From NCBI RefSeq assembly GCF_018614195.1, contig NZ_JAGGOT010000002.1:340573-404572 (forward strand): a stretch of DNA of 64,000 bases, in the 5' to 3' direction. The notes under the pieces were generated by a model. The model had not been told where the DNA came from and ran no database searches. It saw only the letters and a program-made list of their open reading frames with translations. Below, piece after piece: positions 15,939 to 25,932 of this stretch. Positions within the stretch are counted from its first letter, which is position 1. Each line of letters starts with the position of its first letter. The position numbers were made by a program, and so were the translations under genes. The DNA comes from Streptomyces sp. ISL-43 (lineage in GTDB: Bacteria > Actinomycetota > Actinomycetes > Streptomycetales > Streptomycetaceae).

Positions 15939-17504
15939 CTACAGCGGGAAGAGGCTGCCCGTGGCGAAGCGCAGGACCAGCTGCGGGGCGCCCGAGAGGA
16001 CCAGGGCGGTGGCGGCGGTGAGCACGACGGCCGCGGTGACCGGCCAGGGGGTCTTCGTACGGGCCCTCGCGCCCTCCTCCCCGGCGTCCCCCTCGGGGGT
16101 GCGGAAGAGCAGGGCCGTCCAGCGCAGGTAGTAGTACAGCGCGACGACGACGTTGACGGCCATGACGACGGCGAGCCAGCCCAGTCCGGCGTCGACCGCC
16201 GACCGGAAGACGGTGACCTTCGCGAAGAGCCCGATGATGCCCGGCGGCAGACCGGCCAGGCAGAGCAGGAAGAAGGCCAGCGCGAGGGCGGCGAGCGGGC
16301 GCTCGGCGTACAGCCCCCGGTAGTCGGCGAGCCGGTGCAGCGGCTTCGTACGGGCCACCAGGGCGGCCACGGCGAAGGCGCCGAGGTTCACGGCGGCGTA
16401 CATGAGGGCGTACGCGACGGTGGAGCCGATCTGGTCGCGGCCGGCGTACGCGGCGGCGGCGATCGGGACCAGCAGGTAGCCGGCCTGGCCGACCGAGGAC
16501 CAGGCGAGCAGCCGTACGGCGCCGCCCGGGCGGTCGGCGGACTGGCGCAGCGCGGCGGCGTTGCCGAGCGTCATGGTGAGCGCGGCGAGGACGGCGAGGG
16601 CCGGGCCCCAGATGTCGGAGTACGCGGGGAACGCGATCACCGTGACGAGGATGAGTCCGGTGAAGCCGACCGCCTTGCCGATGACCGACAGGTATCCGGC
16701 GACGGGCAGCGGCGCGCCGACGTAGGTGTCCGGGACCCAGAAGTGGAAGGGGACGGCGGCCGTCTTGAAGGCGAAGCCGACGAGGGTGAGGGCGACGCCG
16801 GCCATGGCGAGGGTGTCGAGCTGGCCGGGGACGTGTTCGAGCCGCTCTGCGATCTGGGTGAGGTGCAGGGAGCCGGTGGCGGCGTAGACGAAGCTGACGC
16901 CCATCAGCGACACGGCGGTGGCCGTGACGGAGGAGAGGAAGAACTTGAGGGCGGCCTCGGAGGAGAGCCGGTCGCCGCGGCGCATGCCGACGAGGGCGAA
17001 GGCGGGCAGCGAGGCGACTTCGAGGGCGACGATCAGGGTCGCGAGGTCGCGGGAGGCGGGCAGCAGGGCCGCGCCGGCGGCGGAGGAGAGCAGCAGGAAC
17101 CAGTATTCGCCGGCCGGCATGCGCGCCTCGCGGACGGTGGTGACCGACAGCAGGGCGGTGACCAGGGCGCCGCCCAGTACGAGGAACTGGACGACGAGCG
17201 CGAAGTGGTCGGCGGCGTAGCTGCACGCGTCGGCGCCCGTGCCGGTGCCGGTGCCGGTGAGGCAGAAGGTGGTGCGGTCGCCCGCGCGCAGCGGCAGCAG
17301 GGTGGCCGTCGCCGCGGCGAGTCCGGCCACGGAGATCCAGCCGAGCAGCGGCTTGCGGTGCTCGGGTACGAAGAGGTCCGCGACCAGGACGGCCAGGGCG
17401 ACGGCGGCGGTGATGACGACGGGCGCGATGGCGAGCCAGTCGACGGACTGGACCAGGCTGGGGGCGTCGGCGGCGGTGCTGACGAGGGGGTGAAGGACCG
17501 TCAT
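15939..17504 (-). CDS. nuoN2: NuoN-type subunit of the partial complex I cluster
   Basis: A 521-residue antiporter-like membrane subunit. It begins with the LAIAPVVITAAVALAVLVADLF helix and has the NuoN marks LASLPAFALVGMRRGDRLSSEAALKFFLSSVTATAVSLMGVSFVY and AFKTAAVPFHFWVPDTYVGAPLPVAGYLSVIGKAVGF, which carry the Lys and His positions of the proton path. It is the last gene of the cluster. ATG 17504 overlaps the nuoM2 stop by 4 nt. A second, full-length NuoN is encoded at 48034-49692 and is clearly divergent from it. Confidence 0.93.
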   Translation of the reverse strand: MTVLHPLVSTAADAPSLVQSVDWLAIAPVVITAAVALAVLVADLFVPEHRKPLLGWISVAGLAAATATLLPLRAGDRTTFCLTGTGTGTGADACSYAADHFALVVQFLVLGGALVTALLSVTTVREARMPAGEYWFLLLSSAAGAALLPASRDLATLIVALEVASLPAFALVGMRRGDRLSSEAALKFFLSSVTATAVSLMGVSFVYAATGSLHLTQIAERLEHVPGQLDTLAMAGVALTLVGFAFKTAAVPFHFWVPDTYVGAPLPVAGYLSVIGKAVGFTGLILVTVIAFPAYSDIWGPALAVLAALTMTLGNAAALRQSADRPGGAVRLLAWSSVGQAGYLLVPIAAAAYAGRDQIGSTVAYALMYAAVNLGAFAVAALVARTKPLHRLADYRGLYAERPLAALALAFFLLCLAGLPPGIIGLFAKVTVFRSAVDAGLGWLAVVMAVNVVVALYYYLRWTALLFRTPEGDAGEEGARARTKTPWPVTAAVVLTAATALVLSGAPQLVLRFATGSLFPL

Positions 17505-19093
17505 GAGTTGCCTCCCGCGAGGAGCTTCTGGACGGCCGGGTCGGTGAGGCCGAGGAGGACCGCGGGCCACAGGCCGGCGAGGACGGTGAGGGCGACGAGC
17601 GGAGTCCAGGCGGCGAACTCGTAGCGCTGGATGTCCGCGAGGGCCGCCGGGGCGGTGCCCTCGGTGCTCGCCGTCTTCGGATCGCCCATGCACACCCGCC
17701 GTACGACGATCAGAAGATAGGCGGCCGTGAGCAGGGTGCCGAACGCTCCGACGGCCGTGTAGGTGAGGAACGCGGGCCGCGACAGCCCCTCGGCGGGGTC
17801 GAACGCCCCGAAGAGGGCCAGCATCTCGCCCCAGAAGCCGGCCAGGCCGGGCAGCCCGAGGGAGGCGACGGCGGCGAAGGCGAGGAACGCGCCGAAGCGG
17901 GGGGCGCGGCCGTAGAGGGCCGCGCCGGTGGCTCCGGCGAGGGTGTCCAGGTCGGCGGTGCCGTAACGGTCCTTGAGCGCGCCGACGAGGAAGAAGAGCA
18001 GGCCGGTGATCAGGCCGTGGGCGATGTTGGCGAAGAGCGCGCCGTTGACGCCGGTGGGGGTCATCGAGGCGATGCCGAGCAGGACGAAGCCCATGTGGCC
18101 GACGGAGGAGTAGGCGATGAGGCGCTTGAGGTCGCCCTTGCTGCCCTTGCGGGCGAGCGCGAGGCAGGCCAGGGACCCGTAGACGATGCCGACGGCGGCG
18201 AAGGCGCCCAGGTACGGCGCGAAGGTGGCCATGCCGTCGGGGGTGGCGGGCAGCAGGATGCGCACGAACCCGTACGTGCCCATCTTCAGCAGGACGCCCG
18301 CGAGGAGGACGGAGCCGACGGTGGGGGCGGCGGTGTGGGCGTCGGGCAGCCAGCTGTGCAGGGGCCACATCGGGGTCTTCACGGCGAGGCCGATCCCGAT
18401 GGCGAGGACGGCCAGGATCTGGGTGGTGTGGGTCAGTTCGCGGCCATTGTCAGAGGCGAGTGCCACCATGTCGAAAGTGCCGCTTTTCAGTCCGATCAGC
18501 AGCAGACCGAGCAGCATGACGACCGAGCCGAGGAGCGTGTAGAGGATGAACTTCCAGGCGGCGGCCTGACGCTGGGCGCCGCCCCAGCGGGCGATGAGGA
18601 AGTACATCGGGATGAGGACCATCTCGAAGGCCAGGAAGAACAGCAGCAGATCGAGCACGGCGAAGGTCGCGAGGGTGCCCGACTCCAGGACCAGGAGCAG
18701 CGCGACGAAGGCCTTCGGGGAAGGGCCCGCGGGAAGCTTGAAATAGCTGTAGAGCGCGCACAGGAAGAACAGCAGCGCGGTCATCAGGAGGAGGGGGAGC
18801 GAGATGCCGTCGATGCCGAGGTGGATCCGGACGTTCAGCGCCTGGATCCAGCTGATGTCCGTCGTCGCCTGGAAGCGGGACGGGGCGTCGTGGTCGAAGC
18901 CCAGGGCGAGGGCGATCGCCGCGGCGAGGATGACGCCGGTGACGGTCACGCCGTGGCGCAGCACGGCTTGTTCGGGGCTCTTGCCCTTCAGCCCGGGCGG
19001 GGCGGGCAGGAGGGCCGCGGCCGCGCCGAGGAGCGGTGCGGCCACGACGAACGCCAGAAGGAACTGCATCACGGACGGGCTGATATCAATCAC
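17501..19093 (-). CDS. nuoM2: NuoM-type subunit of the partial complex I cluster
   Basis: About 530 residues with the NuoM antiporter-like fold: LGIDGISLPLLLMTALLFFLCALYSY, LLFFLAFEMVLIPMYFLIARWGG with the conserved membrane Glu, KTPMWPLHSWLPDAHTAAPTVGSVLLAGVLLKMGTYGF with the conserved Lys and His, and SVGHMGFVLLGIA. It pumps protons as part of the membrane arm. The start is uncertain: GTG 19093 is used; GTG 19111, which overlaps the nuoL2 stop as GTGA, and ATG 19069 are possible. No alternative has a clear Shine-Dalgarno, so coupling to nuoL2 is likely. Confidence 0.92.
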   Translation of the reverse strand: MIDISPSVMQFLLAFVVAAPLLGAAAALLPAPPGLKGKSPEQAVLRHGVTVTGVILAAAIALALGFDHDAPSRFQATTDISWIQALNVRIHLGIDGISLPLLLMTALLFFLCALYSYFKLPAGPSPKAFVALLLVLESGTLATFAVLDLLLFFLAFEMVLIPMYFLIARWGGAQRQAAAWKFILYTLLGSVVMLLGLLLIGLKSGTFDMVALASDNGRELTHTTQILAVLAIGIGLAVKTPMWPLHSWLPDAHTAAPTVGSVLLAGVLLKMGTYGFVRILLPATPDGMATFAPYLGAFAAVGIVYGSLACLALARKGSKGDLKRLIAYSSVGHMGFVLLGIASMTPTGVNGALFANIAHGLITGLLFFLVGALKDRYGTADLDTLAGATGAALYGRAPRFGAFLAFAAVASLGLPGLAGFWGEMLALFGAFDPAEGLSRPAFLTYTAVGAFGTLLTAAYLLIVVRRVCMGDPKTASTEGTAPAALADIQRYEFAAWTPLVALTVLAGLWPAVLLGLTDPAVQKLLAGGNS

Positions 19094-19107
19094 GGCTGAC
19101 TCACGGC

Positions 19108-21126
19108 TCACGATCCGGCGTTGACGTTGGCGAGGACGGCGGTGGCGATCGCCAGGACCACGGCGCCGGCGAGCAGGGCGCTCAGGTAGCTCTGCACGTT
19201 GCCGGTCTGGGCACGGCGTACGAGGCCTCCGAGCAGCCGGGGTCCGATGCCCGCGCCACGGACGTACGAGTCCACCACCTCGCGGTCGAGGAAGCGTACG
19301 AGGCCTGCGGCGGCTCGGACGGGGCGGACGAAGAGGCGGTCGTAGACGGCGTCCAAGTGGAAGCCGGCGGCGGCGTGCCGGTGCAGCGGGCCGAGCAGCG
19401 CGCGGCCGGGGTCGGCGGCGGGGCCGGCCGGTACGGCGGGGTGGTCGTGGGTGACTTCGCCGACCTCGGGGGTCTCGGCGGCGGATTCGGCGGCGGCGGC
19501 GACCGCCGCGGACACCTCGGCGCGGGTGGTGGCGGCTCCGGCCGGGGCCAGGGCGGCCTTGGCCTCGGCGCGCTGCCACAGGGCGTAGGTGAGGACGGCG
19601 CCGACGACGGCGGCGCCCGTGCCGAGGACCGAGGTCGTCAGCGACGGGGTGAGCTCCTTGCCGTCGAAGAAGTCGGCGAGCGGGCCGGCCAGCAGCCCGA
19701 AGCCGACGGACGGGATCGCCAGCAGCCACAGCACGCCGGTCATGGCGACGGGCTCCTTGCCGTGGTCCGGGGCTGCGGCGCCCCGGCCCCGGAAGGCCAT
19801 CAGCCACAGCCGGGTGGCGTAGGCGGCGGTGAGCAGGGCGGTCAGCACGCCGGCGACGAGGACCACCCAGCCGGCCGCGCTCGGTGCGAGCTCCGAGTGG
19901 CCGCCGGCGGTGTGCTCGGCGGCGACGAGGACGGCTTCCTTGGAGAAGAAGCCGGCGAAGGGCGGGATGGCGGCGAGCGCGAGCAGCGCGATCGTCATCG
20001 TCCAGAAGGCGTCGGGGATGCGCCCCGCCAGGCCGCGCATGCGGGACATGGCTGCCAGGGAGTTCGTACCGGCGGCGTGGATGATCACGCCGGCGCCGAG
20101 GAACAGGAGCGCCTTGAAGGCGCCGTGGGACAGGAGGTGGAAGACGGCGGCCGAGCGGTCGCCGACGGCCAGGGCCCCGGTCATGTAGCCGAGCTGGCCG
20201 ATCGTGGAGTAGGCCAGCACCCGCTTGATGTCGTCCTGGGCCAGGGCCGCGAGCGCGGAGCCGACCATCGTGACGGCCGCCATGACGGCCATGACCACCA
20301 GCGCTGCCCGGGAGGCCGCGAAGACCGGGAGGAGCCGGGCGATGAAGTAGACACCGGCGGCGACCATCGTCGCGGCGTGGATCAGCGCGGAGACCGGGGT
20401 GGGGCCGGCCATGGCGTCCGGGAGCCAGGTGTGCAGCGGGAACTGCGCGGACTTGCCCGCGACTCCGGCCAGCAGGAGCAGCGCGATCAGCGTCGGGTGG
20501 TCGAGCCCGCCGGCGGCGACGGTGCCCAGGATCTTCGTGATCCGGAAGGAGCCGGCGTCGGTGGCGAGCGCGAACAGGCCGATGAGGAAGGGGACGTCGC
20601 CGAGCTTGGTGACGAGGAAGGCCTTCAGGGAGGCGGAGCGGGCCGCCTCGGTCTCCCAGTAGTGCCCGACCAGGAAGTAGGAGCAGATGCCCATGACTTC
20701 CCAGCCGACCAGCAGCACCATCAGGTCGCCGGAGTAGACGACGAGCAGCATGGCGGAGGTGAACAGTGAGACCAGAGCGGAGTAGGACGCGTAGCGCGGG
20801 TCCTCGCGCAGGTACGCCGTCGAGTAGATCTGTACGCAGGTGGCGACGACGCCGACCAGCACGGCCACCATGACGGCGAAGCCGTCCAGGTGGAGCGAGA
20901 GCTCGATCGGCACCGAGCCGGTCGGGGTCAGCTCGGTCGCCGTGTCGATCGCCTTGCCGCCGCCGTGGCGGAAGGCGACCAGTACGGCCAGCACGGCGGC
21001 GCCCAGCGTCGGCAGGATGGCGAGCGGCCTGACGAAGCCGGGGGCTTTGCGGCCGAGCAGCAGTCCCGCGAGCGCGCCCAGGAAGGGCAGGAGGGGGACG
21101 AGTACGGCGAGGGTCGGGGTGCTCAC
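19108..21126 (-). CDS. nuoL2: NuoL-type subunit of the partial complex I cluster
   Basis: A 672-residue subunit, the largest antiporter-like protein of the cluster. It has the NuoL pattern [64 protein letters not shown] and [19 protein letters not shown] long C-terminal part includes an Ala/Glu-rich cytoplasmic stretch (about residues 535-565) before the lateral helix and final anchor. GTG 21126 overlaps the nuoK2 stop by 4 nt. It belongs to the proton-pumping membrane arm. Confidence 0.93.
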   Translation of the reverse strand: MSTPTLAVLVPLLPFLGALAGLLLGRKAPGFVRPLAILPTLGAAVLAVLVAFRHGGGKAIDTATELTPTGSVPIELSLHLDGFAVMVAVLVGVVATCVQIYSTAYLREDPRYASYSALVSLFTSAMLLVVYSGDLMVLLVGWEVMGICSYFLVGHYWETEAARSASLKAFLVTKLGDVPFLIGLFALATDAGSFRITKILGTVAAGGLDHPTLIALLLLAGVAGKSAQFPLHTWLPDAMAGPTPVSALIHAATMVAAGVYFIARLLPVFAASRAALVVMAVMAAVTMVGSALAALAQDDIKRVLAYSTIGQLGYMTGALAVGDRSAAVFHLLSHGAFKALLFLGAGVIIHAAGTNSLAAMSRMRGLAGRIPDAFWTMTIALLALAAIPPFAGFFSKEAVLVAAEHTAGGHSELAPSAAGWVVLVAGVLTALLTAAYATRLWLMAFRGRGAAAPDHGKEPVAMTGVLWLLAIPSVGFGLLAGPLADFFDGKELTPSLTTSVLGTGAAVVGAVLTYALWQRAEAKAALAPAGAATTRAEVSAAVAAAAESAAETPEVGEVTHDHPAVPAGPAADPGRALLGPLHRHAAAGFHLDAVYDRLFVRPVRAAAGLVRFLDREVVDSYVRGAGIGPRLLGGLVRRAQTGNVQSYLSALLAGAVVLAIATAVLANVNAGS

Positions 21127-21464
21127 GCGGCGGCTCCAGTCGCGCTGTCCGGCTCGTGGCCCTCGGCGGTGTCGCGCAGCTTGTCGACGTCCGCGGTGCC
21201 CCGGTTGCGGTACACCATCAGCACGATCGCGAGGCCGATGCCGATCTCGGCGGCGGCGATGGCGATGGTGAAGAGGGTGAGGGCCTGGCCTGCGTGCAGG
21301 GTGTCGCGCAGCCAGACGTCGAAGGCCACCAGGTTGAGGTTGACGGCGTTGAGCATCAGCTCGACGGACATCAGGACCAGGATGGCGTTGCGGCGGGCGA
21401 GCACTCCGTACAGGCCCGTGCAGAAGAGGAGCGCCGCCAGCACGGCGGGGTAGGCGAGGTGCAT
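21123..21464 (-). CDS. nuoK2: NuoK-type subunit of the partial complex I cluster
   Basis: A 113-residue three-helix membrane subunit. Helix 1 contains [35 protein letters not shown], with the conserved Glu of the NuoK proton path, and the third helix has [22 protein letters not shown] with the second Glu. ATG 21464 overlaps the nuoJ2 stop by 1 nt. The tail after YRNRGT is charged and slightly longer than in NuoK of the complete operon (113 against 99 residues). Confidence 0.94.
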   Translation of the reverse strand: MHLAYPAVLAALLFCTGLYGVLARRNAILVLMSVELMLNAVNLNLVAFDVWLRDTLHAGQALTLFTIAIAAAEIGIGLAIVLMVYRNRGTADVDKLRDTAEGHEPDSATGAAA

Positions 21465-22102
21465 CAGCGCTGCCCCTTCTTGTCCGCGGCGGGCGCGTCG
21501 GTGGTCGTCGCGCCGGTGGCCGGCGCGGTGGCGGTCGGCGCGGTGGCGGTCGGCGCGGTGGCGGGGGCGTCCTTGCGGGACAGCACGATGGCGCCGATCA
21601 GGGCCGCGAGGAGGAGGACGGAGAGCGCCTCGAACGGCAGCACCCAGTGCCGGAAGAGGATCTCGCCGGAGACCTTGGTGGAGCCCTGGGCGGGTCCGTC
21701 GAGGTCGATCCAGGTGGTGCGGAAGGCGTCGACGACCACCCAGACGAGCGCGGCGGCCGCGACGAGGGCGACGCCGAGCGCGACCGGCCGGTTGCCCGAG
21801 TCGGCGTCCGGCGAGCGGCCGATGGGCGCCTTGGTGAGCATCAGCCCGAAGAGGAGGAGGACGACCACGGAGCCGAGGTAGATCAGCACCTGGACCCAGG
21901 CGATGAACTCGGCGGTCAGCAGCAGGTAGTCGACGGCGACGCCGCCGAGCGCGACGACCAGCCACAGGGCGGCGTGCACGAGCTGCCTGGTGGTGACCGT
22001 GACGGCGGCCGCGCCGAGGGTGGCGAGGCCGACGAGGACGAAGGCGATCTCGACGCCGGTCGGGGAGAGGAAGCCGTTGCCTTGGGCGGCTGCGGTGATC
22101 AC
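21464..22102 (-). CDS. nuoJ2: NuoJ-type subunit of the partial complex I cluster
   Basis: A 212-residue membrane subunit with about five helices: [69 protein letters not shown] (the conserved helix with the pi-bulge) and [22 protein letters not shown]. The last 35 residues hold ATAPT repeats encoded by a 15-bp tandem repeat near 21529-21570, and then a charged end. GTG 22102 overlaps the nuoI2 stop by 4 nt. Confidence 0.92.
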   Translation of the reverse strand: MITAAAQGNGFLSPTGVEIAFVLVGLATLGAAAVTVTTRQLVHAALWLVVALGGVAVDYLLLTAEFIAWVQVLIYLGSVVVLLLFGLMLTKAPIGRSPDADSGNRPVALGVALVAAAALVWVVVDAFRTTWIDLDGPAQGSTKVSGEILFRHWVLPFEALSVLLLAALIGAIVLSRKDAPATAPTATAPTATAPATGATTTDAPAADKKGQR

Positions 22103-22725
22103 GCGTCTCCTTCCGGGGCCGGAGCCGGGGTGTCGGGGTTCGGCTCGGCCTCCGCGGCGGCAGCCGCCGCGGCGGCTGCTGCTGCTGCTGCTGCTGCGGC
22201 TGCCGCGACCTCGGCCTTCTCCACGGCCTTGCGGGCGGCGGCGACTTCCTTGGGTTCCTCGGCGGCCGGGTCCAGGGCGGGCGGGGCCGGGACGGTCCAC
22301 ATCCACTCGCGCAGCTTGTCGCGCTCGTGGGTGAGTTCGCGGATGTCGGTCTCGGCGTACTCGAACTCCGGCGACCAGAAGAGCGCGTCGAAGGGGCACA
22401 CCTCGATGCAGATGCCGCAGTACATGCAGAGGGCGAAGTCGATGGCGAAGCGGTCGAGGACGTTGCGGCTGCGCTCACGGCCGCCGGGGGCGGGGGCCGG
22501 CACCGTCTCCTTGTGGGAGTCGATGTAGATGCACCAGTCGGGGCACTCGCGCGCGCACAGCATGCAGACCGTGCAGTTCTCCTCGAACAGGCCGATGACC
22601 CCGCGCGAGCGCGGCGGGAGTTCGGGCTGCACATCGGGGTACTGGGCGGTGTGCGAGCGCTTCGTCATCGTGCGCAGGGTCACGGCCAGGCCCTTGGCGA
22701 GGCCGGAGCCGGGGATGGGAGGCAT
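22099..22725 (-). CDS. nuoI2: NuoI-type 2x[4Fe-4S] subunit with an 18-residue poly-alanine tail
   Basis: A 208-residue iron-sulfur subunit of the peripheral arm. The two [4Fe-4S] motifs are intact: cysteines 51, 54, 57, 61 and 100, 103, 106, 110, the N6a and N6b positions that pass electrons to N2. Residues after about 150 are not part of the fold and include an uninterrupted run of 18 alanines (174-191), partly encoded by seven pure GCT repeats on the plus strand (22175-22195). ATG 22725 abuts the nuoH2 side of the junction. The presence of N6a/b with N2 in NuoB2 means the cluster keeps the electron wire up to quinone, apart from NuoD. Confidence 0.94.
   Translation of the reverse strand: MPPIPGSGLAKGLAVTLRTMTKRSHTAQYPDVQPELPPRSRGVIGLFEENCTVCMLCARECPDWCIYIDSHKETVPAPAPGGRERSRNVLDRFAIDFALCMYCGICIEVCPFDALFWSPEFEYAETDIRELTHERDKLREWMWTVPAPPALDPAAEEPKEVAAARKAVEKAEVAAAAAAAAAAAAAAAAAAEAEPNPDTPAPAPEGDA
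22175..22195. repeat. Pure trinucleotide repeat (GCT)7 in nuoI2
   Basis: Seven consecutive GCT triplets on the plus strand, read as GCA alanine codons in nuoI2. GCA is a rare alanine codon in this GC-rich sequence, so the run stands out from the neighbouring GCG/GCC codons and is prone to slippage. Confidence 0.9.
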
Positions 22726-23694
22726 TTACTGGATCGCCACCTTCACGATGCCGGTGAGCGCGATCTGGGCGAGCGCGAGCGGGATGAGTACGGTCCAGGC
22801 CACCTTCTGCAGCTGGTCCTCGCGCAGCCGGGGGTAGCTCACGCGGAGCCAGATCACCACGAAGGAGAGCGCGGCGATCTTGAGCAGGGTCCAGACCCAG
22901 CCGAAGTCGTCGCCGCCGAAGGGGCCGTGCCAGCCGCCCAGGAAGAGGACGGTGGTGAGGGCGCAGAGGACGACGATGCCGGCGTACTCGGCGAGCAGGA
23001 ACAGCGCGAAGCGCAGGCCGGTGTACTCGGTGTACGCGCCGAAGATGATCTCCGAGTCGGCGACGGGCATGTCGAAGGGGGGCCGCTGGAGTTCGGCGAG
23101 GCCGGCGGTGAAGAAGACGAGCCCGCCGACGATCTGCCAGGGCAGCCACCACCACTCGAAGGCGCCGACGATGCCGGGGAGCGACACCGTCCCGGCCGCC
23201 ATGGCGACCGAGGCCGCCGAGAGCAGCATGGGGAGCTCGTAGGCGAGCAGCTGCGCGGCGGTGCGGAGGCCGCCGAGCATGGAGAACTTGTTGGCGGAGG
23301 CCCAGCCGGCCATGAGCGAGCCGAGGACGCCGATGCCCATGACGGCGAGCACGTAGAAGATGCCGGCGTCGATGACCTGGCCGACGGCGCCCTCGCCGGG
23401 GCCGATCGGGATGGCGATGAGGACGAGGAGGTACGGGAGCAGGGCGACGGCGGGGGCGAGCTGGAAGATCCGGCGGTCGGCGTTGACCGGGACGATGTCT
23501 TCCTTCTGCGCGAACTTGACCCCGTCGGCGACGAGCTGGGCCCAGCCGTGGAAGCCGCCGGCGTACATGGGGCCGAGGCGGCCCTGCATGTGGGCCATCA
23601 CCTTGTGCTCGGTCTGCCCGACGACGAGCGGGAGCACGAGGAAGACGGCGAAGACGACGATCAGCCGCAGGGCGACGTCGAGGACGTCGTTCAC
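22726..23694 (-). CDS. nuoH2: NuoH-type subunit of the partial complex I cluster
   Basis: A 322-residue membrane subunit with about eight helices that forms the quinone channel with NuoB and NuoD. Conserved parts are EHKVMAHMQGRLGPMYAGGFHGWAQLVADGVKFAQKEDIVP, SMLGGLRTAAQLLAYELPMLL and ELQRPPFDMPVADSEIIFGAYTEYTGLRFALFLLAEYA, with the acidic E-channel residues. GTG 23694 overlaps the nuoC2 stop by 4 nt; the TAA stop abuts the nuoI2 ATG. It lacks the long C-terminal tail found in NuoH of the complete operon. Confidence 0.94.
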   Translation of the reverse strand: MNDVLDVALRLIVVFAVFLVLPLVVGQTEHKVMAHMQGRLGPMYAGGFHGWAQLVADGVKFAQKEDIVPVNADRRIFQLAPAVALLPYLLVLIAIPIGPGEGAVGQVIDAGIFYVLAVMGIGVLGSLMAGWASANKFSMLGGLRTAAQLLAYELPMLLSAASVAMAAGTVSLPGIVGAFEWWWLPWQIVGGLVFFTAGLAELQRPPFDMPVADSEIIFGAYTEYTGLRFALFLLAEYAGIVVLCALTTVLFLGGWHGPFGGDDFGWVWTLLKIAALSFVVIWLRVSYPRLREDQLQKVAWTVLIPLALAQIALTGIVKVAIQ

Positions 23695-24920
23695 GCGTCG
23701 CCTCCCTTGTCGGTGGTGGGGTCGGTCTCGGTCTCGGTCCCGGTCTCGGTCCCGGCGGGGCCGGCCGGTTCGCCGGGGCCGGCCGGTTCGCCGGGGCCGG
23801 CCGGTTCGCCGGGGCCGGCCGGTTCGCCGGGGGGCTCGTCGAAGGCGGGCTTCGGGTCGTGCCAGGGCGCGTCCGTGCTCCGGGGCCCGGGCCGCTTCGG
23901 CGCCTCCGGCGCGGGTTCGGCCGCCTGGCTCGCGGAGCCGTCGGACGCGGAGCGGGTACGGCGCACAGGGCGCGCGGCGTCGGCCGGGCCGGTGCCCGGC
24001 TCCGCCGCGGGGGCGCCTTCGGCGTCCGCCGGAGCCTCGGTCCGGCCGGCCGGGGTGCCTTCGGCGTCCGCCGGGGCCGCCGTCTGGCCGGCCGAGCCCT
24101 CGGACACCGAGCGGGTGCGGCGGGCCGGGCGGGCCGGCGCGGCCTCGTCCGGAGCCGGAGCCGGAGCCGGGGTCGTCGTCGCCGTCGGGTCCGCGGCCTG
24201 GCTGGCCGAGCCTTCGCCGACCGTGCGGGTGCGGCGGACCGGGGCGCCCTCGCGGGGGGCGCGGACCGGGCGTTCCCCGGTGGCCCCGGCCGCGCCGGCG
24301 GCCGCTCGGGGGGTGCGGGCGGGGCGGGCGGGGGCCGGCGGAAGCTGGCCCTTCATCGGGCCCCAGTCGTTGGGGTCCGGCACGCCCGGCGGAAGCATCT
24401 GGCGGCGCCTCGGGGCGTCCGGATCGTGTGCCTCGCCCGGCTCCTTGGCGCCCGGCCAGGCCTTGGCGACGCGCGCGGCGAGGACGAAGTCCTTGCGCAG
24501 CGGATGGCCTTCGAAGTTCTCGGGGAGGAGCAGCGGGACGAGGTTCGGGTGGTCCGTGAAGACGACGCCGAACATCTCGAAGGTCTCGCGCTCGTGCCAT
24601 TCGGCGCCCGCGTACACCGAGACCGCGGAGGGCAGGGACGGCGCCGAGTGCGGGACGGTGGTCCGCAGCAGGAGGCGGCGTACGCGGTGGTTCTCCAGCG
24701 AGACCACGTGCGCGCAGATCCGGAAGCCGGTGCCCGGCTCGTCGACCGCGCTCAGCCAGTCGAAGTACGTGCAGCCCAGCTTGTCGCGGGCGATCTCCAG
24801 CGCGGGGATCCAGCTCGCGGTGGGGACGTCGACGGTGAGGACGGAGTACGCGTACGAGCCCACGGCTTCCGCGCCGAAGACCGTTCCCGCCGCGTCCGGG
24901 AGGGAGTCGTAGAGGTTCAC
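23691..24920 (-). CDS. nuoC2: NuoC-type subunit with a long repetitive disordered C-terminal extension
   Basis: A 409-residue protein where a NuoC subunit alone needs about 200-250. Residues 1-150 are NuoC: the motif [41 protein letters not shown] ends the domain. Residues 190-409 are Pro/Ala/Glu-rich with no fold visible. Three copies of a basic-serine motif RRTRxxxEGSAxQ start at residues 229, 267 and 320, and four GEPAGP units lie at 365-388, encoded by an 18-bp tandem repeat. No NuoD sequence is fused, unlike in NuoCD of enterobacteria. GTG 24920 overlaps the nuoB2 stop by 4 nt. Confidence 0.9.
   Translation of the reverse strand: MNLYDSLPDAAGTVFGAEAVGSYAYSVLTVDVPTASWIPALEIARDKLGCTYFDWLSAVDEPGTGFRICAHVVSLENHRVRRLLLRTTVPHSAPSLPSAVSVYAGAEWHERETFEMFGVVFTDHPNLVPLLLPENFEGHPLRKDFVLAARVAKAWPGAKEPGEAHDPDAPRRRQMLPPGVPDPNDWGPMKGQLPPAPARPARTPRAAAGAAGATGERPVRAPREGAPVRRTRTVGEGSASQAADPTATTTPAPAPAPDEAAPARPARRTRSVSEGSAGQTAAPADAEGTPAGRTEAPADAEGAPAAEPGTGPADAARPVRRTRSASDGSASQAAEPAPEAPKRPGPRSTDAPWHDPKPAFDEPPGEPAGPGEPAGPGEPAGPGEPAGPAGTETGTETETDPTTDKGGDA
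23751..23828. repeat. 18-bp tandem repeat inside the nuoC2 3' end
   Basis: Just over four near-identical copies of GCCGGTTCGCCGGGGCCG on the plus strand, encoding GEPAGP units of NuoC2. Copies are almost identical, so the array is recent or homogenised. Confidence 0.9.
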
Positions 24921-25534
24921 GCGTCCGTCCCGGGGGTGGCCGGAGGGGTGACGAGGGCGCTGGTCAGCTGCGCGGGCGACGGGGGGGCCGTCGTCGCGTA
25001 GCGCTCGGCCAGCGATTCGCGGGCGATCTTCTCCTGCAGTTTGAGGATGCCCTGCAGCAGCGCCTCGGGGCGGGGCGGGCAGCCCGGGACGTAGACGTCG
25101 ACCGGGATGATCTGGTCGACGCCCTTGGTCACCGAGTACGAGTCCCAGTACGGCCCGCCGCAGTTGGAGCACGCGCCGAAGGAGATGACGTACTTCGGCT
25201 CGGGCATCTGCTCGTACAGCCGCTTGACGGCCGGGGCCATCTTGTCCGTCACCGTGCCGGAAACGATCATGAGGTCGGCCTGGCGCGGGCCGGGCGCGAA
25301 GGGGATCACTCCGAGCCGGATGAAGTCGTGGCGGGCCATCGAGGCCGCGATGAACTCGATCGCGCAGCAGGCGAGGCCGAAGTTGAAGACCCACAAGCTG
25401 TAGCGGCGGCCCCAGTTGAGGACCACCTTCATGGGCTCGGGCGCGAGGCGGGAGAGCACTCCCAGCTTCTTCGGCTCCGGGAGCAGCTGCGGCTCCGACG
25501 GCACGGCCGGTGTCCCAGCCGGTGTCACAGCCAT
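24917..25534 (-). CDS. nuoB2: NuoB-type [4Fe-4S] N2 subunit of the partial complex I cluster
   Basis: A 205-residue peripheral-arm subunit. The N2 ligands are present: tandem cysteines 56-57 ([10 protein letters not shown]), Cys122 (FGACSNCGG) and Cys152 ([12 protein letters not shown]); Cys125 is an extra cysteine compared with the NuoB of the complete operon. N2 is the last cluster before quinone. It is longer at both ends than NuoB1 (184 residues), with a Pro-rich N-terminus. ATG 25534 lies inside the nuoA2 3' end (10-bp overlap). NuoB normally packs on NuoD, which this cluster does not encode. Confidence 0.95.
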   Translation of the reverse strand: MAVTPAGTPAVPSEPQLLPEPKKLGVLSRLAPEPMKVVLNWGRRYSLWVFNFGLACCAIEFIAASMARHDFIRLGVIPFAPGPRQADLMIVSGTVTDKMAPAVKRLYEQMPEPKYVISFGACSNCGGPYWDSYSVTKGVDQIIPVDVYVPGCPPRPEALLQGILKLQEKIARESLAERYATTAPPSPAQLTSALVTPPATPGTDA

Positions 25535-25932
25535 TCGAGGACGCCCTTCTTGTACGCATAGAGCAGGCCGACGGCCAGGAAGCCGAGGAAGATGAACATC
25601 TCCACCAGCGTCGTGGCGCCGTAACCGGCGGCGGCGAACACCGTCGCCCACGGGAACAGGAAGATCGAGTCGACGGCGAAGATGACGTAGAGGAAGGCGT
25701 AGACGTAGTAGCGGACCTGGGTGTGCGCCCAGCCCTCGCCCACGGGGTCCACGCCGCACTCGTAGGTCAGCAGCTTCTCGCGGGTCGGGACGACGGGCCG
25801 CAGCAGGCGGCCGGCGCCGAACGCCACGGCCACGAACAGCACGCCGAGCGCGGCCAGGAGGCCGACGACCGAATACGTCTGGAAGTAGTCCGCGGCGAGC
25901 ACGGTTACGGTCGATACCGTCGGTTCGGGCAC
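25525..25932 (-). CDS. nuoA2: NuoA-type subunit, first gene of the partial complex I cluster
   Basis: A 135-residue three-helix membrane subunit. It has [46 protein letters not shown], the NuoA signature with the surface-loop cysteine and membrane acidic residues, and ends [18 protein letters not shown] 25932 follows GAACGAGGAACG. The 155-bp gap to the divergent kinase gene at 26088 must hold promoters for both. Being first of ten overlapping genes, it sets transcription of the whole cluster. Confidence 0.94.
   Translation of the reverse strand: MPEPTVSTVTVLAADYFQTYSVVGLLAALGVLFVAVAFGAGRLLRPVVPTREKLLTYECGVDPVGEGWAHTQVRYYVYAFLYVIFAVDSIFLFPWATVFAAAGYGATTLVEMFIFLGFLAVGLLYAYKKGVLEWL

Noticed and set aside
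15696..17624. A 642-codon plus-strand frame opposite nuoN2
   Set aside because: Gly/Glu/Asp-rich repetitive translation with no domain, and fully explained as the complement of nuoN2 and its neighbours.
22327..24912. An 861-codon plus-strand frame opposite the nuo2 genes
   Set aside because: Low-complexity translation, and every base is already explained by nuoI2, nuoH2 and nuoC2 with conserved motifs.
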